Assembly: GCF_000684975.1 (NCBI RefSeq)
Contig: NZ_BAXZ01000019.1
Location: forward strand, 108,791-172,790
DNA: 64,000 nt
Source: Paraburkholderia acidipaludis NBRC 101816
GTDB taxonomy: Bacteria > Pseudomonadota > Gammaproteobacteria > Burkholderiales > Burkholderiaceae
Direction of reading: 5' to 3'
The notes beneath the pieces were generated by a model. The model made no database searches, had not been told where the DNA came from, and saw only the letters and a program-made list of their open reading frames with translations. Position 1 is the first letter of the stretch. Every line of letters starts with the position of its first letter. A program made the position numbers and the translations under genes. This document shows positions 25,997 through 35,084 of this stretch, one piece after another.

Positions 25997-26386
25997 TCAG
26001 GCGCCCGCCAGCGCGGGCAAGCCTGAGCCCGCGTCGCCCCAGCCCCGCTCCGCGCCGGCCTCTTTGGCCGGCGTTTCTTTTGCCACGCCCGGCAACACCA
26101 CGCGCCCCGCGAGCCATTCGCCGGGCGCGCGAGCGTGCTTGAGCGCGAGGATGGCGTCGCTCAGGAAATCGATGCTGTAAGCGTGCAGAAGATGGGGGTG
26201 ATGCGCACCAATATAGGCGGCAAGGCGTGCGCGCTCGCCCTCGATCGTCGCAAGCGAGCGCAGCGTTTGCGCATCCCAGCGAAAGCGCAGGCCCAGTTCC
26301 GCAAACGCGGAATTGAACGCGCTCAGGTGCGCGTGCAGCTGGGTGTCGTGTTCGGCGGCGAGCCGGTTGGGGATTGGCTGGCTCAT
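25997..26386 (-). CDS. Conserved hypothetical protein
   Basis: 129 residues from the ATG at 26386, preceded by AGGAGACTGTC; an in-frame ATG seven codons upstream is weaker. The first 95 residues are helical and mixed in charge (ERARLAAYIGAHHPHLLHAYSIDFLSDAIL split over about 60-90); the last 30 are Gly/Ala-rich. No signal peptide, membrane segment or recognised domain. Convergent with the CoA ligase and upstream of, but opposite to, oxc. Confidence 0.6.
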   Translation of the reverse strand: MSQPIPNRLAAEHDTQLHAHLSAFNSAFAELGLRFRWDAQTLRSLATIEGERARLAAYIGAHHPHLLHAYSIDFLSDAILALKHARAPGEWLAGRVVLPGVAKETPAKEAGAERGWGDAGSGLPALAGA

Positions 26387-26788
26387 GACAGTCTCCTGAA
26401 TGTCCATTGGCGTGAACGAAGGGTAGGAGCGCCGATGAATAAACGACAGTTAAAGATTCTTCTGATTGGTATTCGCTATTGCTTATCGACAGACGGATCT
26501 GCCGGGCGGGGCGCGCTGCGATTCCTGCCCGATTGCGCATGAAACGCGTGCATCGATAAATTCCCGGTCTGAATCGCAGCGCGCCAAAACGGGGAAATCA
26601 GTATGGAGTCCGTAATGTATGCGGCGCCGCGCAACCCATGTCATGGGCCGGCAGGGCCGTGGCACAAGGGATCCGGCGTGCTTCGCCGCGTGCTCCCTCT
26701 CGAACGGGCAAAAAGCCGCTTGACTAATATGGTGTGTGAAATATTGTATATCACAGCTTACCCCACGCCCCGCCCAAGAGGAGACGTC
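26387..26788. other. Upstream region of oxc
   Basis: About 400 bp between the divergent 129-residue gene and oxc. The AT-rich patch 26720-26760 carries the promoter and a dyad listed separately. The oxc frame is open through much of this stretch but lacks a ribosome-binding site at its early ATGs. Confidence 0.5.
26720..26755 (+). promoter_or_regulatory. oxc promoter with TGTGA-N11-TCACA dyad
   Basis: TTGACT (26720-26725) with TATTGT at 16 bp or TTGTAT at 18 bp as -10, overlapped by the inverted repeat TGTGA-N11-TCACA (26735-26755). A dyad over the -10 is suited to repressor or inducer control of the oxalate operon. The spacing does not fit Crp (N6); a GntR- or LysR-type site is possible. 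Confidence 0.45.
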
Positions 26789-28534
26789 ATGGCAGAAGCA
26801 GGCATCAACGAGGCGCAGACGGCCGCTGCGCCGCCCGCGCAGGACACGACCGATGGCTTTCATCTCGTCATCGAAGCGCTGAAACTCAACGATATCGACA
26901 CGATCTTCGGGCTCGTCGGCATTCCCATTACGGATCTCGCCCGTCTTGCCCAGGCCGAGGGCATGCGCTTCATCGGCTTTCGCCACGAGCAGAATGCGGG
27001 CAACGCCGCCGCCGTCGCGGGCTATATGACGAAAAAGCCCGGCGTTTGCCTCACCGTCTCCGCGCCAGGCTTTCTCAATGGCCTCACGGCACTCGCCAAC
27101 GCCACGACCAACTGCTTTCCGATGATCCTCATCAGCGGTTCGAGCGAGCGCGAGATCGTCGATCTGCAGCAGGGCGATTACGAGGAGATGGATCAGCTGA
27201 ATGCCGCGAAGCCTTATGCCAAGGCGGCCTATCGCGTGCTGCATGCCGAGGACATTGGCATTGGCATCGCGCGCGCGATTCGCGCGGCCGTGTCGGGCCG
27301 CCCCGGCGGCGTCTATCTCGACCTGCCGGCCAGGCTGCTCGCGCAGACCATCGAGGCCGCGAAAGGCAGGCAGTCGCTCGTGAAGGTCGTGGATGCGGCG
27401 CCGCGCCAGATTCCCGCGCCGGACACGGTGGAGCGCGCGCTCGATGTGCTAAGAACTGCGAAACGTCCGCTGATCCTGCTCGGCAAAGGGGCGGCCTACG
27501 CCCAAGCCGACGCGCCGATCCGCGCGCTGATCGAGAAGACCGGCATTCCGTATCTGCCGATGTCGATGGCCAAGGGGCTCTTGCCCGATACGCACGAACA
27601 GTCGGCTTCGGCGGCGCGCTCGTTTGTGCTTGCCGAGTCCGACGCCGTGCTGCTGATCGGCGCGCGCCTGAACTGGCTGCTCTCGCACGGCAAGGGCAAA
27701 ACCTGGGGGGCGCCGGCACGCAAGCGTTTCATCCAGGTCGATATCGCGCCTACCGAGATCGACAGCAACGTCGCGATCGAAGCGCCTGTGATCGGCGATA
27801 TTGGCTCATGCGTCGAGGCGCTGCTTGAGGGTCTCGGCAGCGATTTTCCGAAGCCGCCGGCCGAATGGCTCGACGCCATCGCCCAGCGCAAGGCGCAGAA
27901 CCTCTCGAAGATGGCCGCGACGCTGGCGAAGAATCCGGCGCCGATGAACTTCCACAGCGCGCTGCGCGCCATTCGCGACGTGCTGAAGACGCGGCCCGAG
28001 GTCAACGTCGTCAACGAAGGCGCGAACACGCTCGACTACGCGCGCAGCATCATCGACATGGCCCAGCCGCGCAAGCGTTTCGATTCGGGCACGTGGGGAA
28101 TCATGGGCATCGGCATGGGCTTCGCCATCGGCGCGGCCGTGACGAGCGGCACACAGGTGGTCGCCATCGAAGGCGACAGCGCGTTCGGCTTCAGCGGCAT
28201 GGAGCTGGAGACCATCTGCCGCTACGACCTGCCGGTCTGCACGATCGTTTTCAACAACAACGGCGTCTATCGCGGCACCGATGTCAATCCCACGGGCGGC
28301 CCCGACGTGGCGCCCACCGTCTTCGTCAAGAACGCGCGCTACGACCGGATGATGGAAGCATTCGGCGGGACAGGCCGCCACGCCACCACGCCCGAGGAAC
28401 TCACGGCGGCGCTTGCCGAGGCGATTGCGTCCGGTAAGCCGACGCTCATCAATGCCGTCATCGACGAATCCGCCGGCACGGAAAGCGGGCGCCTCACGAA
28501 TCTGAATCCGCAAAGCGCGGCCACGAAAAAATGA
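26789..28534 (+). CDS. oxc: Oxalyl-CoA decarboxylase
   Basis: 581 residues from the ATG with AGAGGAGACGTC; the frame extends 62 codons upstream without family similarity. A ThDP-dependent enzyme converting oxalyl-CoA to formyl-CoA and CO2. FRHEQNAGNAA carries the ThDP-activating Glu (about residue 67). The central nucleotide/ADP-binding domain spans about 205-360. The C-terminal ThDP/Mg site reads GDSAFGFSGMELE..NNNGVYRG. Length matches the Oxalobacter enzyme (568). Followed by frc 47 bp downstream: together they form the oxalyl-CoA/formyl-CoA cycle. Confidence 0.96.
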   Translation: MAEAGINEAQTAAAPPAQDTTDGFHLVIEALKLNDIDTIFGLVGIPITDLARLAQAEGMRFIGFRHEQNAGNAAAVAGYMTKKPGVCLTVSAPGFLNGLTALANATTNCFPMILISGSSEREIVDLQQGDYEEMDQLNAAKPYAKAAYRVLHAEDIGIGIARAIRAAVSGRPGGVYLDLPARLLAQTIEAAKGRQSLVKVVDAAPRQIPAPDTVERALDVLRTAKRPLILLGKGAAYAQADAPIRALIEKTGIPYLPMSMAKGLLPDTHEQSASAARSFVLAESDAVLLIGARLNWLLSHGKGKTWGAPARKRFIQVDIAPTEIDSNVAIEAPVIGDIGSCVEALLEGLGSDFPKPPAEWLDAIAQRKAQNLSKMAATLAKNPAPMNFHSALRAIRDVLKTRPEVNVVNEGANTLDYARSIIDMAQPRKRFDSGTWGIMGIGMGFAIGAAVTSGTQVVAIEGDSAFGFSGMELETICRYDLPVCTIVFNNNGVYRGTDVNPTGGPDVAPTVFVKNARYDRMMEAFGGTGRHATTPEELTAALAEAIASGKPTLINAVIDESAGTESGRLTNLNPQSAATKK

Positions 28535-28581
28535 GTTCAACTGAAAAGGACGCATCGGTCCAGGAACCAGGAGATAAGGCA

Positions 28582-29832
28582 ATGAGCAAACCCCTCGACG
28601 GCATCAAGATCATCGACTTCACGCACGTACAGGCGGGTCCTGCCTGTACGCAGATGCTTGCGTGGTTCGGTGCGGACGTGATCAAGGTGGAGCGTCCGGG
28701 TGCGGGCGACGTCACGCGCAGCCAGTTGCGTGACATTCCGGACGTCGATGCGCTGTACTTCACGATGCTCAACAGCAACAAGCGTTCGCTGACGCTCGAC
28801 ACCAAAAAGTCTGAAGGCAAGGAGGTGCTGGAGAAGCTGATTCGCGAATCGGATGTGATGGTGGAGAACTTCGGCCCCGGCGCGCTCGACCGCATGGGCT
28901 TCACCTGGGAGCGCATCAAGGAGCTCAATCCGAAGATGATCGTCGCTTCCGTGAAGGGCTTCAGCGAGGGACATCATTACGACGACCTCAAGGTCTACGA
29001 GAACGTGGCGCAATGCGCGGGCGGCGCCGCCTCGACAACGGGCTTCTGGGACGGCCCCCCGACGGTGAGCGCGGCCGCGCTCGGCGACAGCAACACGGGC
29101 ATGCACCTCGCGATCGGCATTCTCACGGCGCTGATCGGCCGCGACAAGACGGGCGAAGGGCAGAAGGTGGCCGTTTCGATGCAGGACAGCGTGATCAACC
29201 TCTGCCGCGTGAAGTTGCGCGACCAGCAGCGCCTCGACCGCGTGGGCTACCTCGAGGAGTATCCGCAGTACCCGCACGGCAGCTTCAGCGACGTCGTGCC
29301 GCGCGGCGGCAATGCGGGCGGCGGCGGCCAGCCGGGCTGGGTGCTCAAGTGCAAGGGCTGGGAAACCGATCCGAACGCCTACATCTACTTCACGATCCAG
29401 GGGCATGCGTGGGAACCGATCTGCCGCGCGCTCGGCAGGCCGGAATGGATCGACGACCCGAACTACAGCACGCCGAAAGCGCGGCAGCCGCATATCTTCG
29501 AGATCTTCAATACGATCGAGGCGTGGCTGGCCGACAAGACGAAGTTCGAGGCGATCGACATCCTGCGCAAATACGACATTCCCTGTGCGCCGGTTTTGAG
29601 CATGAAGGAAATTGCGAACGATCCCTCGTTGCGCGAGAGCGGCACCATCGTCGAAGTGCCGCACAAGGAGCGCGGCACCTACCTGACGGTTGGGAGTCCG
29701 ATCAAATTCTCGGGTCTCAAGCCGGAGATCAAGGGGTCGCCGCTGCTAGGCGAGCACACCGACGAAGTGCTGGCGGATCTGGGCTACACGCCGCAGCAGA
29801 TCGCCGCGCTGCACGAGGTGCGCGCGGTGTGA
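28582..29832 (+). CDS. frc: Formyl-CoA:oxalate CoA-transferase
   Basis: 416 residues, same length as E. coli YfdW. A class III CoA-transferase moving CoA from formyl-CoA to oxalate. The catalytic Asp falls at residue 169 in ALGDSNTGMHLA, the same number as in Oxalobacter Frc, and the flexible glycine loop GGNAGGGGQPG lies near 255-265. The N-terminal IKIIDFTHVQAGPACTQML is characteristic. The start at 28582 has GGAGATAAGG upstream; an in-frame ATG 17 codons earlier overlaps the oxc stop. Confidence 0.96.
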   Translation: MSKPLDGIKIIDFTHVQAGPACTQMLAWFGADVIKVERPGAGDVTRSQLRDIPDVDALYFTMLNSNKRSLTLDTKKSEGKEVLEKLIRESDVMVENFGPGALDRMGFTWERIKELNPKMIVASVKGFSEGHHYDDLKVYENVAQCAGGAASTTGFWDGPPTVSAAALGDSNTGMHLAIGILTALIGRDKTGEGQKVAVSMQDSVINLCRVKLRDQQRLDRVGYLEEYPQYPHGSFSDVVPRGGNAGGGGQPGWVLKCKGWETDPNAYIYFTIQGHAWEPICRALGRPEWIDDPNYSTPKARQPHIFEIFNTIEAWLADKTKFEAIDILRKYDIPCAPVLSMKEIANDPSLRESGTIVEVPHKERGTYLTVGSPIKFSGLKPEIKGSPLLGEHTDEVLADLGYTPQQIAALHEVRAV

Positions 29833-29969
29833 AGACGGCCGGCACGGCGGTGTGCAACGCCGTGCCGGCAAGCTGGTGCCCCTGCGGACAGGACGGCGCG
29901 CCGCGACTCCACCGAGGCGGCGCACCCACGATACACGGCAATACGCCGCTCACCGAACGAACCTTTGCC

Positions 29970-30404
29970 ATGCAATCTGCCATCGATTTCGCGCAGCTCG
30001 CCGAGGCCATTGGCGACGCCATCGTCATTTCCGACGCGGCCGGCAACATCACGTACTGGAATCGTGCCGCGACCCGCATGTTCGGCTACACCGAGGCCGA
30101 GGCGATGGGCGGCACGCTCGACCTGATCATCCCGGAACGCTTGCGCGGGCGGCACTGGGAGGGCTATCACAAGACGATGGAGAGCGGACAGACGCGCTAC
30201 GGCAACGACGTGCTCCGGGTGCCCGCCGTGGACAAGGCGGGCCGCACGCTGTCGATTGCGTTTACCGTCGCGCTGCTGTGCGCGCCCAACGGGGCGGTGA
30301 CGGGCATCGTGGCCGTGATTCGCGACGAGACGGCGCGCTTCCAGGAAGAGCGCGGCCTGCGCAAACGGCTCGCGGAACTGGAGGCGCAAGCGCAGCAGGG
30401 CTGA
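29970..30404 (+). CDS. Stand-alone PAS-domain protein, possible haem sensor
   Basis: 144 residues that are almost entirely one PAS domain (GDAIVISDAAGNITYWNRAA..GYTEAEAMGG) plus a short C-terminal coiled coil (QEERGLRKRLAELEAQ). There is no kinase, GGDEF or HTH output. The segment IPERLRGRHWEGY (55-66) aligns with the haem-ligating F-helix of FixL and DosP, placing His62 at the proximal ligand position, so haem-based O2 or redox sensing is plausible; flavin binding is an alternative. It sits between frc and the oxalate transporter gene, suggesting a role in controlling oxalate metabolism, perhaps through a partner protein. Confidence 0.8.
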   Translation: MQSAIDFAQLAEAIGDAIVISDAAGNITYWNRAATRMFGYTEAEAMGGTLDLIIPERLRGRHWEGYHKTMESGQTRYGNDVLRVPAVDKAGRTLSIAFTVALLCAPNGAVTGIVAVIRDETARFQEERGLRKRLAELEAQAQQG

Positions 30405-30453
30405 TTGGGCGAGACGCGAGACAGAAACAGAAACAGAAGCGGAGAGAGACAAC

Positions 30454-31779
30454 GTGGCACACACTGATCGCATGGCAGCCGGTTATACGGCGCGGCGGCA
30501 CAACCGCTGGGTGCAACTCGTTGCAGGTATCGTCTGCATGGGGCTCGTCGCAAACCTGCAGTACGCATGGACGCTGTTTGTCGTCCCGATGGATGCGCGC
30601 CACCATTGGGGCCAGGCGGCGATTCAACTGGCGTTTTCGATCTTCATCGTCACCGAAACGTGGCTCGTGCCCGTAGAGGGCTGGCTCGTCGACCGGTTCG
30701 GCCCGCGCCCCGTGGTGATGGGCGGCGCATGCTGCGTCGCGCTGGGCTGGGTGCTCGACGCCTGGGCGCCGGCGCTGCCCATGCTCTACGTTGCCGCGGT
30801 GATATCGGGTATCGGGGCAGGCTGTGTCTACGGCACCTGCGTGGGCACCGCGCTCAAATGGTTTCCGGACCGGCGCGGCCTCGCGGCGGGCATGACGGCC
30901 GCGGGCTTCGGCGCGGGCGCCGCACTCACCGTGATCCCGATCTCTAACATGATTCAGCATGCGGGCTACGAGCGCGCGTTCGTGTTCTTCGGAGTCCTTC
31001 AGGGGGCATGCATCATGGCGCTGGCGACGCTGATGGTCAGGCCGAAGCCGCCGGCGCACGCGGCGGGGAAGAAACGCGTCGTGGCCACCAAAACCGACTA
31101 CACGACGCGGGAGATGGTGCGCGCGCCGCTGTTCTGGGTGATGTATGCGATGTTCGTGTGCGTGGCGTCGGGCGGCATCATCGCGACCGCGCAGATCGGG
31201 CCGATCGCGAAGGCCTACGGTTTCGCGGCGATGCCGGTCACGTTCGCGAGCGTGACGCTGCCGCTGCTCACGATGACGCTATCGATCAACAACCTCTGCA
31301 ACGGCTTCACGCGGCCGCTGTGCGGTTTCATTTCGGACCGCATCGGCCGGGAAAATACGATGTTCATGACATTCATCGGCGAAGGGCTGGCCTTGCTCGG
31401 CTTGCGCTGCTTCGGCCACGATCCGTGGCTTTTCATGCTGTTCTCGGGGCTCGTTTTCCTGTTCTACGGCGACATCTTCTCGAACTTCCCGGCAACCTGT
31501 GCCGACACGTTCGGCGCGCGTTACGCGGCCGCCAATGCCGGCACGCTCTATACGGCGAAGGGCACGGCGGCGTTGCTGGTGCCCGTGGCGACCTTGCTCG
31601 CATTGCACGGCGGCTGGAACGCCGTGTTCGAGTTCGGGGCGTGCGTGGCGATGGCGGCCGGCGTGTGCGCGAAATTCGTCTTGCAGCCGATGCGGCGGCG
31701 CTGGATTTTCCGTTCGGCGGCGCCTGCCGGCGTATCTGAAGGTGTGTTCGGGCCGCCGGTGCTCGGCTCTCAGGAATAG
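30454..31779 (+). CDS. oxlT: Oxalate/formate antiporter (MFS)
   Basis: 441 residues, GTG start preceded by GGAGAGAGACAAC. Twelve helices; the OxlT-group patterns include QYAWTLFVVPM in TM1, EGWLVDRFGPRPVVM, GIGAGCVYGTCVGTALKWFPDRRGLA (as two blocks at about 120-150) and FGAGAALT. Exchanges oxalate for formate across the inner membrane. The genes oxc, frc, PAS and oxlT form one plus-strand cluster giving import, CoA transfer, decarboxylation and formate export. Confidence 0.92.
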   Translation: MAHTDRMAAGYTARRHNRWVQLVAGIVCMGLVANLQYAWTLFVVPMDARHHWGQAAIQLAFSIFIVTETWLVPVEGWLVDRFGPRPVVMGGACCVALGWVLDAWAPALPMLYVAAVISGIGAGCVYGTCVGTALKWFPDRRGLAAGMTAAGFGAGAALTVIPISNMIQHAGYERAFVFFGVLQGACIMALATLMVRPKPPAHAAGKKRVVATKTDYTTREMVRAPLFWVMYAMFVCVASGGIIATAQIGPIAKAYGFAAMPVTFASVTLPLLTMTLSINNLCNGFTRPLCGFISDRIGRENTMFMTFIGEGLALLGLRCFGHDPWLFMLFSGLVFLFYGDIFSNFPATCADTFGARYAAANAGTLYTAKGTAALLVPVATLLALHGGWNAVFEFGACVAMAAGVCAKFVLQPMRRRWIFRSAAPAGVSEGVFGPPVLGSQE

Positions 31780-31804
31780 GGAGCCGTTTCGTTCGCGCAG
31801 CGGT

Positions 31805-32593
31805 TTAGCGCATTCGGGAAACGGCATCGATTGCGTCGACGATCGCGCGAGGGTCGTCGCGCTGGACGAAGTGCTCGCTCAACGGCAGGCGCACCCATGT
31901 CGCGCGAGACGACATGCGCAACAAGGTTTGTTGCAACCGCTCCCATTCGAGCTGCAGCGCATTGCGCCGTTCCGGCGGAAAGAGCCGTGAATTCTGGTAC
32001 GACCCGGCCACAAGAACCCTCAGAGGCAGGTTTCCGAGCGATTCAACCGCGCGGACTTCCTGGAAACTCGCCGGAAAATCGATTCGTTCTGCCGTCGAGT
32101 TCGGATCGCGCCACGCGCCGCGCCAGAGAGTCTTCATTTGCGTCAGTACAGGAGGGTCCGTTTCCGTGGGTTCGGAAAAGGCCGTGGAGAAGACGTCGAA
32201 CTGATCCTCATGCATGGCCTCGACCAGCACGAGGCCATGCACCTGCGCCCGATAGCGATGCGCGAAGAGCCGCATGAGCAAGCCGCCGAACGAGTGGCCG
32301 ACGAGCAGCCAGGGAGGCGGCGTGCCGCTCGCTCGGAGTAGGCGGGCGAGCCGATCGACCATGAGGGCAGCGTCCTGGGGCGCTGTCGCCGGACCGCTTG
32401 CGCCTCGTCCTGAGCGATCGTAGCGGAACACGCGAAAGCGGCCTTCGATGCGCGACTGCACGCTTTGCCATTCGGCGCTCTCGGCGCCCAAACCCGTCTC
32501 CAGTACCACCGTGGGCGTACCTGTTCCCGACGACCACCATGCGAGACGATGGCCGTCGACGTCGGCAAGTTGCGCGCGCGGCGGTGCGATCAT
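31805..32593 (-). CDS. Alpha/beta hydrolase
   Basis: 262 residues from the ATG at 32593 with a strong AGGAGG; upstream in-frame codons are discarded. Nucleophile elbow GHSFGG puts Ser101 as catalytic; ETGLGAES supplies the oxyanion region, and a late acidic residue and SEHF near 240 complete a plausible triad. RYDRSGRGASGPA is typical of the fold. No signal peptide, so cytoplasmic. Convergent with oxlT; the substrate is unknown. Confidence 0.85.
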   Translation of the reverse strand: MIAPPRAQLADVDGHRLAWWSSGTGTPTVVLETGLGAESAEWQSVQSRIEGRFRVFRYDRSGRGASGPATAPQDAALMVDRLARLLRASGTPPPWLLVGHSFGGLLMRLFAHRYRAQVHGLVLVEAMHEDQFDVFSTAFSEPTETDPPVLTQMKTLWRGAWRDPNSTAERIDFPASFQEVRAVESLGNLPLRVLVAGSYQNSRLFPPERRNALQLEWERLQQTLLRMSSRATWVRLPLSEHFVQRDDPRAIVDAIDAVSRMR

Positions 32594-32849
32594 GCGGCCT
32601 CCTGGGTCGATGCAGCGGGTTGCCCGGTGGTCGGGCAGGGAAGGCCCGTAGTCGAGCTCGCCCCCGGGTTGCTGCTTCTCGCGATGGCGCGCCATTCGTC
32701 ATTTTTTTGTAATGATTGGGTAACGGCCGTGTTCGGGCGCCCTTTCTACACTGCAATCACGTCGTACCCGGGCTCCGTGCCACGTTGCCAATCAAGGAGC
32801 ATCATTAGCCTGGGGTTCGATCGTAGTCACGCAGCGGAGAGTGGAGAGC

Positions 32850-33527
32850 ATGAGAATCCTGGTCATCGAAGACGAAGCCAAGACGGGTGAGTACCTGCAG
32901 AGCGGATTGACGGAGGCCGGTTACGTGGTGGATGTGGCCACGAACGGTATCGACGGGCTGCACCTTGCGCAGGAGATGCGCTACGACCTGATCTTGCTCG
33001 ACGTAATGATGCCGGAGATGGACGGTTGGACCGTCATGAAGAAGCTTGGCGCCCGCACGCATACGCCGGTGCTGTTTCTGAGCGCGCGCGGCACGCTCGA
33101 GGACCGGCTGAAGGGACTCGATCTCGGCGCCGACGATTACCTCGTCAAGCCTTTTTCGTTCGCCGAACTGCTGGCGCGCGTTCGCATCATCTTGCGTCGC
33201 GGCCAGCCTCAAAAGCAGGAGGAAGAGGTTTTCGAAGTGGGGGATCTGCGTGTGGACGTACCGAAGCGGCGGGTCGAGAGGGGCGGCGTTCGCATCACGC
33301 TGACCAACAAGGAATTCAACCTGCTGCAGTTCTTCGTTCAGCATCAGGGGCAGGTGTTGTCCCGGACCGTGATCGCTTCGCGCGTGTGGGACATGAATTT
33401 CGACAGCGACAGCAACGTTGTCGACGTCGCGGTGCGCCGCTTGCGGCAGAAGATCGACGATCCTTTCTCCGTTCGCCTGATCCACACGGTACACGGCGTG
33501 GGGTACCGGTTCGAGCACGAAGCATGA
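32850..33527 (+). CDS. OmpR-family response regulator (CusR/heavy-metal type)
   Basis: 225 residues. The receiver domain has the phosphoacceptor Asp51 in LILLDVMMPEMDGW and switch Lys in DDYLVKPFSF. The C-terminal winged helix (ITLTNKEFNLLQFFVQHQGQ..VDVAVRRLRQKID..HTVHGVGYRFE) is of the CusR/CzcR/IrlR type. The ATG at 32850 (GAGAGTGGAGAGC upstream) gives the standard MRILVIEDE start; an in-frame GTG lies three codons earlier. The stop overlaps the sensor gene start (ATGA). Confidence 0.93.
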   Translation: MRILVIEDEAKTGEYLQSGLTEAGYVVDVATNGIDGLHLAQEMRYDLILLDVMMPEMDGWTVMKKLGARTHTPVLFLSARGTLEDRLKGLDLGADDYLVKPFSFAELLARVRIILRRGQPQKQEEEVFEVGDLRVDVPKRRVERGGVRITLTNKEFNLLQFFVQHQGQVLSRTVIASRVWDMNFDSDSNVVDVAVRRLRQKIDDPFSVRLIHTVHGVGYRFEHEA

Positions 33528-34912
33528 AGCGCCTTTCGCTCACGACGCGGCTTGCGTTGCTGTATGCCCTGGTTGCGTTTGCCGCAATGGAACTGCTCGG
33601 CGCATTCCTGTATCGCGCATTGGAGCAGCAGCTGACGATACGGGACGACGGCGCGCTGGTGACGAGAGTCGACCAGATCCGCACGCTGATGAACGATGTC
33701 GACGTGCGCGAACTGATTCGCGACAAGCCGCACCTGTTCGCCAACATGCTCGGCAATACGGAATCCTTATTGGTTGTGCGTTCGCCGGGCGAAACGCCGC
33801 TCATCACGGTGAATCCCGGCCACCAGGCCGTGCCCGATACGACGCCGGTGCCGGCAGATGTGCCGCTCACGCTGGGCGCCGTCCAGCATACGCGCGCGGC
33901 GGACGGAACGCCGTTTATCTACGTGGCCGCGGCCGTGCGCGACATCGCCGGGCCGCACGACCTGCAGATCGTCTCGGGCCGGATGCTGACCGAGCGCACG
34001 CGCTTGTTGCAGGAGTACAGGAACCAGATACTGCTGTGGGCCTCGACGGTGGCATGGATCGTTGCCTTGCTCGCTTTCCTGATTGCGCGTCGCAGCATGC
34101 GGCCATTGCGCCTTCTCGCTGCGCAAACGGGAGCCATCGGCATCAATACGCTCTCGACCCGCATCGAGCGGCACGCGGCACCGCCCGAACTCGACGCGCT
34201 GATCGCGGCGTTCAATGGCATGCTCGATCGTCTCGAGCGCGGGTTCACGCAGTTGAAACAGGTGTCGGCCGACATGGCGCATGACCTGCGCACGCCGATC
34301 GGCAACCTGTTGGGGCAGACCGAAGTCGGGTTGAGCCAGACGCGCGACATTGCGTATTACCAGAGGCTGCTCGGCTCGAACTTCGAGGAACTGCAGCGGC
34401 TTTCGAAAATGCTGGACAACATGCTGTTTCTCGCGCGAACCGAGCACGCGGACAACGCTATCGAGCGCAGCAATCTGCTGCTTGCCGACGAGTTCGAACG
34501 CATGCAGGAGTACTTCGAAGGTCTCGCGGACGAACGCAATGTCGGCCTCGAGTGGCGCGGCGACGGCTACGTGTCGGCGGATCCGTTGATGCTGCGCCGC
34601 GCGCTGGGGAATCTGCTGGCGAATGCCCTGCGGTATGCGGAGCCGGGCACGGCGATCACGACGGTCGCGGAGCAGGGCGCCGATCGAACGACGATCCACG
34701 TCGAAAATCGTGGACCGACGATCGAGCCGCATCACCTCGAACGGATCTTCGACCGTTTCTATCGGGCAGATTCGTCGCGACACCGCTCGTCGGAGTCGAG
34801 CGGACTTGGGCTCTCGATTGTGCGCGGCATCATGTCGTTGCATGGCGGAACATGCCATGCAACGAGCGGCAATGGCGTGACGCGCTTTACGCTCGTGTTC
34901 CCACGGTCCTGA
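33524..34912 (+). CDS. CusS-like sensor histidine kinase
   Basis: 462 residues: TM1 (about 9-30), periplasmic sensor region (31-168), TM2 (about 169-188), HAMP, then H-box VSADMAHDLRTPIGNL with His253, N-box LGNLLANALRYA and G-box SSGLGLSIVRG. Partner of the regulator gene it overlaps. The heavy-metal kinase family is indicated by the HAMP/H-box type, but no metal-efflux genes are adjacent; the neighbours are a secreted hydrolase and an Mdt-type pump, so the signal may be an aromatic or antimicrobial compound. Confidence 0.9.
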   Translation: MKRLSLTTRLALLYALVAFAAMELLGAFLYRALEQQLTIRDDGALVTRVDQIRTLMNDVDVRELIRDKPHLFANMLGNTESLLVVRSPGETPLITVNPGHQAVPDTTPVPADVPLTLGAVQHTRAADGTPFIYVAAAVRDIAGPHDLQIVSGRMLTERTRLLQEYRNQILLWASTVAWIVALLAFLIARRSMRPLRLLAAQTGAIGINTLSTRIERHAAPPELDALIAAFNGMLDRLERGFTQLKQVSADMAHDLRTPIGNLLGQTEVGLSQTRDIAYYQRLLGSNFEELQRLSKMLDNMLFLARTEHADNAIERSNLLLADEFERMQEYFEGLADERNVGLEWRGDGYVSADPLMLRRALGNLLANALRYAEPGTAITTVAEQGADRTTIHVENRGPTIEPHHLERIFDRFYRADSSRHRSSESSGLGLSIVRGIMSLHGGTCHATSGNGVTRFTLVFPRS

Positions 34913-35084
34913 CGGGCCGGCTGGTTTCGCCATGAGAGAGACCAGCATAGGGCTTTTCAATCCCCATATGCTTAGTTATACGAATCAATAGAGATGATTT
35001 ATCCCGCGCCTAGCGGATTAACCCCGGTGCTCTCGTGTTCGCCGGGACGCAACCGGGCCTTTTATGTTCCTCCAGGAGATTCAA

